From the NCBI GenBank assembly GCA_000611715.1, contig AZYM01000135.1, forward strand, positions 186,001 to 250,000: 64,000 nucleotides of DNA. The letters are read 5' to 3'. Numbering within the stretch: the first letter of the stretch is position 1; every line of letters starts with the position of its first letter. The stretch is from Scolecobasidium constrictum UM 578. Its lineage: Eukaryota > Ascomycota > Dothideomycetes > Venturiales > Sympoventuriaceae. Of the stretch, positions 22,401 through 34,057 are shown piece after piece. A program made the position numbers and the translations under genes. Under the pieces are notes generated by a model. It saw only the letters and a program-made list of their open reading frames with translations, was not told the DNA's origin and made no database searches.

Positions 22401-25400
22401 CTTGCTATGTGGAAGCAAGATGTATTTATTGATCAGGCTGAGAGCTGAATGTCTTGAGCTTGCGCAGAGGCAGAAAGTGGATTAAGTACTCGAGGTCGGT
22501 AGAGTTCGTGGTCTCAAAATTCAGCTCAATCCAACTCAGCTTTGAAACAGGTTTGCTGGCGGAATGGAGCGGACGAAGCATCGTTCATATATAGTCCTAG
22601 TCCTTCAGACAGTCATCAAGGAGACTCGACCGGTGCAGGGATGACGCCTGCTAGCTGCTAAGTTGCTTGCAGGGATTCATCAACTTTGGAAGGCTGACTA
22701 TGGACGCACCTGCACGTTGAAGGGTTAATAATGTGCTTTTGCGTGTTTCCGAACATTCGACCGTACGGAATTTCGTCACCGCTTTTCTTGCGTGCCACTG
22801 TCTGTTTCATGGCAACAGGCCAGGCGGACGGTCACGTTGATCTTTGCACGGAGGACTTTCGGTGACCTCCTGTGCCCAATTGGACGAGCCACAGACACGG
22901 TTCCCGTCCATCATCACAGATCATGTGCACTTCTTGGGCCGCTGCTGCCCATGCTGCACGGCCGTGGGCGCTCAATAGCATGTCTCGTCACCGCGATTGT
23001 CGTTGAGATTGTCATCAAACGCGTAATATTGACTCAATCATGGCTCCACAGACGGAGTCAGGATCTGCTTGTCGTGGCCTCACGCGGGTGCACACCGTTT
23101 CTCAACTAATCAGCGCAAAGCGCAACGGAGCCTCATGCCCCTGCGTGGTGAAATAATATGGCCGCCTCGGTACGCAGACACGAGACTCGAGAGTAAACCA
23201 TTCTTAGCATGCGGCGTTTGTGCCTATGCCAAACATGGCAGTTGTAACATGAATCTGTCGCGGCCTCCGTGTGTGACAGATTTCATTTCCAGCTGATGAA
23301 GCTGAGCTCAGCCCCATCGCAGGCGTTGTGGAGGCGTCTTCTCCCGCTGTTCTTTTGCTTCCATGCATGGGGTGGCGCTGTCGTGAAATTGCTCGGCAAT
23401 ACTGACACCGCATCGGCACAAATCCGGCTTCCTTTTTGCCCAAGAAATCCGGAGTCGGGCAGACCGCAGCGCCATGAGCAGAATTGAGGACTAGGTAGAT
23501 TGCATAACTGCGAGTTGCGATGGAGCATACGGTACTTTCTTGTAACAAACAAGTCGCCTTGTACAACGAAAAAGCAATGTCAAGCAATCCTGATTCCTCA
23601 AGATGACTCCGGCGTCCATGGAACGACATGACCTTCTAGAACACGAGTCGCAGCATCCACCTGGAGATTGAGAGTCGCTTGGGCGCTGACACAGGCATTG
23701 TAAGCCATCATCTCCGTGTCTGTAAACACGACTGGTCCTGGGGCCATCGATCAGGATAAGAAACGGCCACGTGCGAACTAAAACTGATATCGCTTAGCTT
23801 CAGGTGTGGCATGTTACGATGTACCCGCCGTCTCGAATCCTGATTCCTTTGACATCATTTCGCGCGCGTTGCTCCTGGACTAGCAACCAAAGTTTCGTTT
23901 GGTGCGTCCCATGACCTGGACCAAGCGCGAATCCGTCGCCACCGCAGCTCACCGCTCCCGAGAGTTCGGGTAAACCTGAGACCGCGTTCTCACAAGGAGA
24001 ATTTTCCAATCTGAAACATGCAAGACACAGTGTTGCGTAGCTTTGCCTCATCATCGACAGATTTGCTCGCCCGACCAAGAGGGTCAGAATTGCCGAGATG
24101 CAGCTAGACACGTTGAAGTGATCTCTTCGTACGATAGAAGCTGAGGGCACAATCACATTGCGCATTTGCGAGCCAGAGGCGCGCGTTCCTGCTGTTGACA
24201 TAGCCTTTGAGTTTGCGATTTCCTTCTATACGGCTGACTTTGACAACCAAGATCAACAGGGACACGGCTGACTTGTTTGTTAATCAAGGCCCATTTTGGG
24301 CAGTTATGGGTCGAAAATTCTCGACAAATCGCGAGCTGCAGACCTGAAACACTCCCTCTTCATACTTGATCTGGCTTGCCACGTTTTCTTACCCCATGGT
24401 TCACGGAACGAAACCCACTCATGCCTGAGCTCATAGACAGTGAGCAATCTTAAGTTATGGCTGCGAAACTCCCCTTTTTCCGTTTCCAGTTCTTTTCTGG
24501 GTAATGGTGTAGCGAGCAGTCGCTTTGTTCTAAAACCATCGGACATGATCTCCGCTCGACACCGCGAGCGCTGCCTGCAGCGTTCCGCGGCTTACATATG
24601 ATCGACCTTGAGTTACCTGCCAAATACCCTTACAAATTCAGAACTCTCCAACACGCTTGCGCACTTCGTGGGGGTTATTATAGGTTTTGCGTTGGCCGGC
24701 TACAGGTTTTGGAAGATGTTCTTCGGGTCTTCGGCAGTACAGGGCACTTTCGAAACGCGCTCACGACGGCCTTGCTGTCCCGAGTCATGACCCCGGAATG
24801 AGTTCCAGGACGAAGCCAGCTGGGTGGACCCAACCACGCGGGAAGCCTGTCGAACACTCGTTCACATCACGGAAGAGCCGTTCTCGTCGCGGGGTCTTCT
24901 CCCTCGTGGTGCCCTGGTCAAATTCATCGACCTCGAGCTGCCTTATGTCACCCAGAGTTTCAATCTGTTGACTGTGAAGAAGTTGAAATGTGTAGAGGAA
25001 GAGCTCTCTATTCCAAGATGACACCTCATCTAGCCGTGCGTCATCAATCCACGCATTCGGATACGAACAATTTGCGAAGCATCGTGATCACACGCGCACT
25101 GCCGCCTAGGGTTGTAGTCCTGGCGCTGACACGATTGTTGAGTCTATTCCTGACCCCTGTGCCATATAGTTGCCTGTATTAAGCACGGCACACGGGCGCT
25201 ACACATGCACAACGGTACCTCTTCCGCAGTTCTGCTAAGCGCTGAAAGCGCTCACTCCTTGACGTGGATCGCTCGGTAGGTCGGCAGTGAGGATCTTTTG
25301 AATCCTGCGAAACGACCTGGATATGCTTGTAAGCATTCCCGTGCGCTCGTGGCTTCAGTTGGCAGCACGTCCACATGCCTGGCGATATCTCGGATACTGC

Positions 25401-26389
25401 CTGCTCCTTATGGCATTCAGGGAGCCATACCGACCCCAGCAACAGGACCCCAAAAATGAGCACGCCTTGCTGCACGACACGAATGACTTGCATGATCGCC
25501 TCCGCCCGTCCGTCCATCAACCCATCGGACCATCTATTGATGATTGCCTCGGGGAAGAGCGTAATTTTGTACGCTTCCCCGCATCATGAAGCATCTCATT
25601 CACCACTCCTTTCCATGCTGCACATGATATGTACAAGATACGCATGTTGTTGAGGGAACAAGGTGTCATGTCCTCATTGCGCGTAAAATCAGCATGCACT
25701 CGAAAGAGAGCCTGCATGACCCTGCTCAATCTGCTAGGATTGTTGATGGATGTTAAGATGGATATCTAGAAATTGTACAGCAGCTAGGCAAAGAATGTGT
25801 AGTATTGTTGAACATTGGCTTTCTTGGAGATAGTCCGCGAATTACCCATGCATTACTTTGATTCTGGCTTTGATTGAGAACGGACCGGGACGAGGCGCGG
25901 ACTACTTCGTGCCCTAGGAACATGTTCGTAACTTATACGGGCTACTCCCAAGCTCGATCATTTTCTCACCTGATGCCAGGCCACATTCGTCTCCGTCTAC
26001 CAACCTGAATTGCTTGGACGCAAGGCTATCCCAGCACTTGTCTCGGAGTGTCCATCGTGAACTTGTGATCTCTGGTTGCGTTCCTAGCCGTTGTGCTTCA
26101 AGAAGCTCATGGGTCCCAAACTTTTGCAGCCGGACCTTGTTCCTGGATCGTCTTTTGTGATCGCTTAAGTTCGCTAACCCACATGCTGATCTTGACCATT
26201 TTGAGAAGATTGCAGATTGTAATTTCTGTTCGAGGCCATTGAGTTTGCCCGTGTCAGGTTTAGCTTGCAGAAATTGAAGAGACACACATTCTTAGTCTGA
26301 CCATCATGGACATTGGACAGGCTACAAGTGGAGTCGATCGATCAGAAACACCACTCGCAGCGGAATCGCGACCAGCTTTGCCATCTCGC
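19486..26389. other. Gene-poor block of about 6.9 kb, no supportable gene
   Basis: This is the longest stretch without a recognisable gene. No ORF exceeds about 150 codons; the larger ones (19840-20280 minus, 21679-22113 minus, 25914-26285 minus) lack motifs, and the last has no ATG at its 5' end. I saw no reverse-transcriptase, transposase or integrase-like sequence, no tRNA T-loop consensus and no terminal repeats. Base composition is not strikingly AT-rich, so an RIP-degraded element is not obvious by eye. The block could contain long UTRs, non-coding RNAs or short multi-exon genes that I failed to see. Confidence 0.4.
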
Positions 26390-29300
26390 TTAAGATGCCA
26401 GGACAAAGGTGTTCTTGTTCCATCCATACCTCCTCGTGAGCACCCTGCCTCGCCACGACGCTTGATCAGGATACATGCTCTTGCTGGGATGAGGCTCATG
26501 CATGTAGATGCTGTGCTTGAAACCGAAGTCCTTTGGTGGTGTGAACAGCCAGGCACTTCCCCCTAGTTTCTGCAGACCAAATCCCACACATGCCATTGCG
26601 CGCAGGAAGTCTTTCCACGGCACATCTTTCAGCTGCTCGTTGGTCCATAAGGCGCGAATTGTGGTGTAGTGGGGATCTTTGAGGGCTATTTGCTGCGATT
26701 GCTCCACCTCGCCGAACACGGCTGGTGTCTTTTTGGTTTCGACCGGTGCTGCAGCGACGCCAGGGACACCTCGAGTTTTTGGCTTGTCCTTCACAGCATG
26801 GTGCTGTGACAAGTCTTTCTTTGAGACAGTGTCACGCACTCCATGCGATGCCCATGAAGACAAGGCAGGTACGGTTATGGATGCCGGTGCTCTCTTGGGA
26901 ACGTTGGCAGATATGTCTTGGAGAACGACCTCGCTGCGCATCTCCACAGGCTTCGTCCTCGGTATCTCGCCCAGATCAAATCCAAGACATTTGTGCAAAT
27001 TGTACTTGACCCGAGCCTTGTCACTCATATGCATCTCAACGTGACGCGTGAAGCTTTCCCAGACGGCATCGAGATGCTCCTCTCCTTTGACCATCAGCTT
27101 GACGTTCTCACAGCTCGCGCCGAGCCCTTCTGGGTATTTTGCACGCGTAAAGCTTCTAAAGTACTTGACTGCATCCTGATCATGGCTGAACTTATCGTTC
27201 TGAGCTTGCAGGATGGCGGTCTGGACGGTATGAAGAACCCCCGGTTTGCGCGTGAGCTCCTCACGCATCTCAGCTTTATATTGCTTCTCCTCTTCGCTGT
27301 CAGCAACATGTTCTTTCAGCTCGAGGAAGTGGGCCTTGATTATGCCTCCCAAGAAATGCTCGTCATAGCTACGAAGCTGGCGGTCGATCTCTGCGATCAT
27401 GACAAGGTTGGAGAGGACTCTGGCATGATATGCGCCAAAGCGACTGGTCGGATCGGTGTCTGCTAGGCGGCGCAGCTCGGTGTCGAGGAAGTCTGCGATT
27501 GTATGCAATCCGAGGCAGGTGTCAAGCGCTTCGTGCCAATCTTGCGTCTTGCCGCCTTTGCCGTCGTCTATCTCGTCCGGACAGAGCTGATACAGGAGAT
27601 AATCGACCTTTTGCTTTGCAGAGAGGTGAGTCTTTGCATTAGTCGCGTTCATGTAGTGAAACATCCGGAATTCCTCGAAGTCATTTCGTCTCTCGGGCTT
27701 GATCTTGCGCACGCATTCTTGCCAAGCAGTCTTGATTATGGAAGCAAGCTGATAGTGATCGCTGACCATCTTCTTCTTTGACTTGATCGGCAGGCCTTCA
27801 TCGATGGAGCGCTGGATATGGTCGAAGTGCTTCTTGGTCTTTATGAGTAAGTCCTGCATGGCCTTCCACAATACATGATCGTAATACGCATCGAACTGCA
27901 CGTCTTGGACGAGTTTGTTGAAGTCGTCGCCTGCATGGGGTAAAGAGCTGGAGCGCGAATGTCCGCGACCCTTGTTTCTTGTTCGCGGCTGGCCTTTCGA
28001 GCGCGGCGTCGTGATTTGCGTTGGCTTTGAGACCTTCGGTGCTGCTCGAGAATCATTGCTAACGTAAAGAGCCAACGATTCAGCGAAATAGAGTGGACTC
28101 CGTCTTGACTCAAGAATGTGATCCTCAGCGTAGGCACGCTTGCTGTCCACGAAGTCGATAAGCAAGTCAAAATCAGGTCGCTGAGGTGCTTGGTACGGAG
28201 CTCTGCTCAATAGAGAGGACCACAACTCCTCTTCATGTTTGTCCTGCGACAGTCGACGCGATGAAGACGGTGTCAGGGATGTTGGCGACTGAGACATTGA
28301 GCTCATGAACCTTCGTTTCTGCAGTAGCTCGCAGCAGCCACACAGAAAACTGTAGGTATCCTTCTGACTGCGCATGCAAATAAGACCAGGCTGTGTTGTC
28401 CAGTACGAGTTCTCGATCCTGCATCGGTTCTCTTCGTCCTCGACATATTCCACCAAGCTCTGTCGAAGCGTCGGGCGTGGCACAACCTTGCCATACGTCT
28501 CAAGCGGGTCGGCAGTGTCCATCAGCGTCCGCTGAATTTCGGCGTCCCCAAGGATCTCGTAAGACTCAAGCTCGACAAACATGAGCAACGCAGGATGGCC
28601 AACAAGGCCAAATTGCGTAGTCTGCTTGGACACGATGCCCAGTTTGGCAGCCTCGTAATCTTGTCTTGCAAACGTCCATGGACCATTGAAGGCTCGGGAT
28701 GTCAAAAAATCTATCAAATTATGGTCCTTGATGAGATCTTCCAGATTTATGAATGGACAGAGAAATGCTTTTTTCGATTCGCAGCTACCGCGCGACCATG
28801 CGGCTGTGAAGTCAGGACTACTGAGGTCAGTACACCCGAGATAAAGAGCACCCTGGAAGACTCACCGGCGATGGACAGGTATGTCTGACCAAACCGCAGA
28901 AAGGAGTTCTCGCCGCTCGCGTGGCGTCATTGCCCTCCATACCTTCGAGGTCGCGTCGACGTTGCCGCACATTTGCTCCTTCAAGGTCTTGTAGAGTTCA
29001 ATGACGGCAGCTGACAATTCTTTGGCCGTGTCCAGAATCTCGTTGTGATCATCATCTGTGGGAAGCAGCAGCTTCGCGAGTGCTGGCATCCATATCTGCC
29101 GATAGTGAGACGCGCCGCTTCTTGGACAGTCTCCCTCGAATGCGAGATTATTGGTCGTATCAGGCCATGGCATCCGTTCCAGCTTCCACGCACCGCACGC
29201 GTTCGTGATCCATTGCTTCAAGTCGTCAGTGGAGATTGGTCGAGAGACCCTCTTCTTTGCGTCAGAAAGACGATCCATTTCTACAAGAGAGGCAGTCTTC

Positions 29301-29407
29301 TGGCGCCACAGCTTCTTGCAACTTTGGAGGCTTTTTGTAGACGTGAGGTTAGCAGCGGGAGCTGGAGGCTCGTGCACTAGGCTGGAAATTGTGGAGACGC
29401 AAGACAT
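26390..29407 (-). CDS. Uncharacterised fungal protein of 990 residues with HicA-like C-terminal module
   Basis: Exon 1 (28866-29407) and exon 2 (26390-28820) are joined across a 45-nt intron (GTGAGT; branch-like TACTGACC; CTCAG), restoring VHRRSPDFTAAW and KKAFLCPFINLEDLI. This reading matches a common fungal protein family that I know only as uncharacterised. The N-terminal ~500 residues are helical, with PFINLEDL, a GIVSKQ segment and many Leu/Phe helices. A basic Ser/Arg-rich linker (PRSKGQPRTRNKGRGHSRSSS) sits at about 455-490. The last ~75 residues form a compact module: VPWKDFLRAMACVGF, GGSAWLFTPP, SIYMHEPHP, and RVLTRRYGW. Its W-F-GF...GGS...H layout resembles the HicA/dsRBD-like fold (inference). 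No signal peptide or membrane segment is seen. It is divergent from MCM5. A degraded paralogue lies at 39536-42601. Confidence 0.8.
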
Positions 29408-30055
29408 TGCGGGCAGCGACGGCTAAACGCAGCAGCGCGATAATTGCGACACGGCTATTTGCAGAACTTATGTTTAGATACTCAACAATTGATTTGGTTC
29501 TGTGAAATGTGTATCCGTCCTGGCGAAGCAATGTCGTGATGCGCCCCGCTTGCAGCACCGTGATGGACAATGATCTCAATGATCTTACTCAAGCTAGTTC
29601 AGCATCCTGATATCGCAAAGGTGTCTACCGCATGACCGAACTGGAAGTATATCCATGGCCAATCGACATGGTGCCTGTCAGTGGACGTTCTCATACTCTG
29701 TAAGCCGTTACGAAGCCGGCTGGGGCCAAATCTAGTCGTGGTCATATGATAATGTACGTTCTAGTTGCCTTAAGGCTGAACACCAAGCAAAGAGGTGAGC
29801 GGGTTTGGATCGGTCATATCAGATGGCGGTTCGAGCATGTTGAGTGAAGTTGAACGTGTTGTGAGATCTTGCCCCTTTGAAAGCTCGAGGTCCTTGGAGG
29901 AGAGGAGACCCAAAGAGGAACTCTGATTGAAATTTGCCTGAGGCTCCCAAGGCCACAAAACGCGCATCCACGCGACGCGTGCTGTCCCACTTCCAACGAT
30001 TCCTCTCAAGACGCTGAGGTTGCAAACTCTATCAGCCACTCCTGAATACCTAAAG
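29408..30055. promoter_or_regulatory. Divergent promoter region of the 990-residue protein gene and MCM5
   Basis: A 648-bp spacer between divergent start codons. It contains paired ACGCG-type words around 29968-29978 (ACGCGCATCCACGCGACGCG), which resemble the MluI cell-cycle box (ACGCGT core ACGCG) that drives G1/S transcription of MCM genes in yeasts. The position, about 80-90 bp upstream of the MCM5 ATG, is suitable; function is inferred. Confidence 0.4.
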
Positions 30056-32370
30056 ATGGACAGAGAATCAGTTTACGCTCTGAGCATTGGTCTCAGTCAA
30101 GGCACACAAGCGGATGAGCCTGATAGCCGTGTCAATATTGAACAGCGTCTTGTGGAGTTCATCCTGGAATTCCAGATTGACAATGCATTCATATACAGGT
30201 GCGAGATGCTACTCCGAAATCGATGCAGGACTGTCTACTGACATGATTACATAGAGACCAGATTCGCGAAAATGTGCTTGTCAAGCAGTACTATTGCGAC
30301 ATCGATATTGCGCACCTCATCTCATACGACGAAGAGCTCGCACACAAGTTGAACACAGAGCCGGCGGATATGATACCGATTGTATGCTTGCGACGAAAAG
30401 CCTCAAGCTATGGCAATTGACATCAATATAGTTCGAGTCAGCATTGAAGCGATGCACCCAGCGAATCGTCTACCCCTCGCAGAAAGATATTCAGCTGCCA
30501 GAACACCAGCTGCTCCTCCACTCGACAGCCTCACAGATCTCGATACGTGATCTGACGGCAGACAATGTCTCACACCTGGTCCGCATACCCGGTATTGTCA
30601 TCGGCGCATCCACTCTTTCCTCGAAAGCAACGACACTAGCCGTCGAGTGCCGCAATTGTCACTATACCGCACATATACCAGTAATCGGAGGTCTGTCGGG
30701 TCTCAGCCTGCCTCGCACTTGTGGCCGTCAGCGTGAGGCAGGTGATCAATCCGATCGATGTCCGCTCGATCCTTACTTTGTTGTGCACGAGAAGTGTCAA
30801 TTCATCGACCAGCAAATTCTCAAACTCCAAGAAGCACCAGATCAAGTGCCTGTCGGAGAGTTGCCACGACACATTGTCATCACATCAGATCGCTATTTGA
30901 CCAACCGGGTCGTACCAGGCTCAAGATGCACAGTCATGGGAGTGTTCTCGATCTACCAGTCGAAAGGTGCGAAAGGCAACACTGCAGTTGCGATTCGAAA
31001 TCCATATCTCCGAGCAGTAGGGATCCACGCAGACGTCGATCACACCATGAAAGGACACGCCATATTCACGGAAGAGGAAGAGCAGGAATTTTTGGAGATG
31101 AGCAGATTGCCAAATCTCTACGAGACATTTGCGAATTGCGTCGCGCCGTCCATATACGGCAACCAGGACATCAAGAAGGCAATTGCATGTCTTCTGATGG
31201 GCGGTTCCAAGAAGGTACTACCTGACGGCATGAAGCTAAGAGGTGATATCAACGTGCTTCTGCTTGGTGATCCCGGTACAGCAAAGTCTCAGCTCCTCAA
31301 GTTCGTCGAGAAAGCCGCGCCGATCGCTGTGTATACGTCGGGTAAAGGCTCATCCGCAGCTGGTCTCACAGCTTCAGTGCAACGTGATGCATCGACTCGG
31401 GAGTTCTATCTAGAAGGGGGTGCCATGGTACTTGCCGACGGCGGTGTTGTGTGTATCGACGAGTTCGACAAGATGAGAGACGAGGATCGTGTCGCCATCC
31501 ACGAGGCCATGGAACAGCAGACCATCTCTATCGCAAAGGCTGGCATCACCACGATTCTAAACTCGAGAACGTCAGTGCTGGCAGCAGCTAACCCCATCTT
31601 CGGTCGATATGATGATCTTAAGACACCAGGCGAGAATATCGACTTCCAGACTACAATCCTGTCACGTTTTGACATGATATTCATCGTACGAGATGATCAT
31701 GACAGAGGGCGCGACGAAAGGATAGCCAAACACGTCATGGGTCTAGCGATGGGCAACAAGGGCACAGAAGAGCAAGTTCAAGCCGAAATTCCAGTCGAGA
31801 AGATGAAGCGCTACATCAGCTACTGCCGACAGTGAGTCGTCCAACAGCGAACCCTGGCCATTGCTAACGTGAAGCAGAAAATGCGCACCACGACTGTCCG
31901 CCGAAGCGGCAGAGAAGCTGTCATCTCATTTTGTCTCTATCCGTCGACAAGTCCACGCAGCAGAGATGACTGCAAACCAGCGAAGCTCTATTCCGATTAC
32001 AGTCCGTCAGCTCGAAGCCATTGTTCGTATCACAGAGTCACTCGCCAAACTCACTTTGTCACCTGTTGCCACTGAAGAGCATGTGGACGAAGCAATTCGA
32101 CTGTTCCTTGCCAGTACCATGGACGCAGTCACTCAAGGCGAAGGCCAAGGCAGCAAGGAGCTCATGGATGAAGTGAACAAAGTTGAGGACGAGCTGAGGC
32201 GAAGACTGGCTATTGGTTGGAGCACGAGCTTAGCAACATTGAAGCGAGAATTCGTTGACAGCAGGGGCTACTCGGAGCAGGCGCTGAACAGAGCACTGGT
32301 TGTGTTGCAGCGGAGAGAGACAATTCAGCTTCGACATGGTGGGGCGCAGGTCTACAGATCAGGTGTTTGA
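30056..32370 (+). CDS. MCM5: DNA replication licensing factor MCM5 (CDC46)
   Basis: Subunit of the hexameric MCM2-7 replicative helicase. Four exons (30056-30198, 30255-30381, 30432-31831, 31878-32370) give 720 residues, the typical length. The N-terminus DNAFIYRDQIRENVLVKQYYCDIDIAHLISY is MCM5-specific. A zinc-binding set of cysteines lies at about 163, 166, 187 and 200. The AAA+ core shows Walker A GDPGTAKSQ (about 369), Walker B VVCIDEFDKM (about 430) and the arginine-finger SRFD (about 500). MCM5-type YPSQKDIQLPEHQLLLHS and SRCTVMGVFSIYQ are also present. All three introns are short, with clear consensus sites. The in-frame codons before 30056 lack an ATG, so this start is chosen; it gives the expected MDRESVY N-terminus. 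Confidence 0.97.
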
Positions 32371-32754
32371 TTTTGTATTGGGTCACGGGCTTAGATACCT
32401 CTGGCGCTGGGGTCTGACCTTTTCGTATTGTTTTATGATTCGCATGTAGCGGTGTGCTAATTGTTGATGGTGTAGATGAGTCTATGAGAGCAATGCAAGA
32501 CAAACTTGATCGAATTGATATCACTTCTGGCATGGCTCCTGCACCATCGCTAACATATCTAGCACAAATCACTTGTGCTTCCCAATGAGTATGAGCCGGT
32601 CACAGTCTTCCCTTCTTGTCCAGGTATGATGCATTTGATATTGAGACCATCGGTGACTGCTACAAGACTGCGCGGCGAACTTGTGATTCCATGGCTAGCA
32701 GCGGATTGGCTTCAGCGTGTCACCGACTGTTCTCATATTGTCTCCCTTTGGCGC

Positions 32755-32763
32755 TATAAAAAT
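32755..32763 (+). promoter_or_regulatory. TATA-box-like element
   Basis: The string TATAAAAAT lies 60 nt upstream of the ATG at 32823, a suitable position for a TATA box of the small gene that follows. It rests on sequence match alone. Confidence 0.4.
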
Positions 32764-32822
32764 AACCTTCTAAAAGCGCTTTTGCCAATCATTCCTGCAC
32801 AGCAATCGAAGTAGCAAGCAAC

Positions 32823-33217
32823 ATGTTCCGCTACTTTTCAACACCAATTTCGTGGACTCTTCGACAGTTCATCCAAGCACAACCCGCCGCTACCAACAAC
32901 TCCGGCGGCTGTCTCGCTTCCAGTACGCCAATTGGACACTTGGCACCTACGATGGGCCCAAATCGGTGATGAACAATCCTCCGCTGTTCAGCAAGAAGGG
33001 AGATCCTATCAATCTGTTGATGCCGGAGTCAAAGAAGGCGCTGAGGGAGTGGGAGCAGGATCAGGCTCTGAAGGCGGCCTTTCGAAAGGTGCAGCAGGAG
33101 AAGAAGCCAGAGGCTCAGGTCGAGGCGATAGAGACACAGACGAGAGCGGCGGAAGTTGACTATGCAGGCAAGGAGAGCAGCGAAGAGGATGTGAGCGTGG
33201 ACGGGCAGGATACCTAA
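32823..33217 (+). CDS. Small hypothetical protein, possibly mitochondrial; reading frame unresolved
   Basis: Two frames compete. The first ATG (32823) opens a 48-codon frame beginning MFRYFSTPISWTLRQFIQ, which looks like a mitochondrial presequence, and stops at about 32969. In another frame a longer open stretch runs to 33217 with convincing protein texture (YANWTLGTYDGPKSV, NNPPLFSKKGDPINLLMPE, a charged helix and an acidic tail), but its first ATG is only at about 32969. Joining the two requires a shift of one base; I found no intron with acceptable splice sites that does it. Either the sequence has an indel, the gene is broken, or translation starts at the internal ATG to give a protein of about 82 residues. 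I do not recognise the family. Confidence 0.4.
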
Positions 33218-34057
33218 GAGAAGGACTGCGGGTACGGCGAAGACGCAGAGTGCCATCAATACCATCCATTTTGCATAAAGAGGCGTTTTGTCATTGCGTC
33301 GGCGTTAGGAAAGGGATTTCGCGCTGGATCACGGGATGAACTAACAGGAGACTGGCATCATTGTTCACTTGTACTGGGTACTGCATGGGGCGCGCCGGAG
33401 CCAGCATGAGGATCAGATCTGCGTTGTCATAGCACATCAGCTTCTTCATATGAGCTAGCCAATGCGAATACTCACCAGATTACGCGGACAGCTTAGTCTT
33501 CTTCTTGATGAGAATCTCGATTCCCACAGACGATGTCTCCGAGCGCAATTCTCCTCTCTTCTCTACGGTGTAGCAGTCGGTACCGTAGGCACAGAGATCC
33601 ATTCTTCTCCCACTTCAAAATCACACAGTACCTTGTGAAGGAAGTTGCGAACCTTTTCTCACTGCTCGGGACTTCGCAGTCAGGCATTTATCCGTTGGCG
33701 AGGCGGGTGATGCAATCGCAATGATGGCATGTAGTCCTATGACAGCAATCTCGACGACCACAATCGATTGCCTCGGCTTGATCACTAGTCGGGTGCATAT
33801 ATCTGGAACTTTCAGTGTCCACCCGCATCGCAAAGCATTAGTTGTAATTACCTGAATGAGCAGCTCGTATAATCGTATCAAGGAGCCGAAAGGCACGCTA
33901 GACATGAAGAATACGACCTTTAAGAGTCAACCACAGGATCTAAATATCTCAGCTCCGTGTCTTCCCATTCCATCCTCACCGCCCACGCCAAAGTCGAATT
34001 GACTGCTTGTTATCAATTGTTCGATTAGTCGAGCCTTTCCACATCTGACGAAGCACA
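33218..34057. other. Intergenic, small gene possible but not resolved
   Basis: The minus strand here has several open segments with protein-like texture (ATG at 33905 beginning MSSVPFGSLIRLYELLIQ followed by a GTAATT donor; a later segment ending EILIKKKTKLSA before a stop at 33481). I could not join them with sound splice sites. The plus strand also has a competing ORF at 33533-33724. No gene is called. Confidence 0.3.

Noticed and set aside
25914..26285. 123-codon minus ORF downstream of the 990-residue protein gene
   Set aside because: Its first codon is GTG rather than ATG, it has no motif, and it sits where a 3' UTR is expected.
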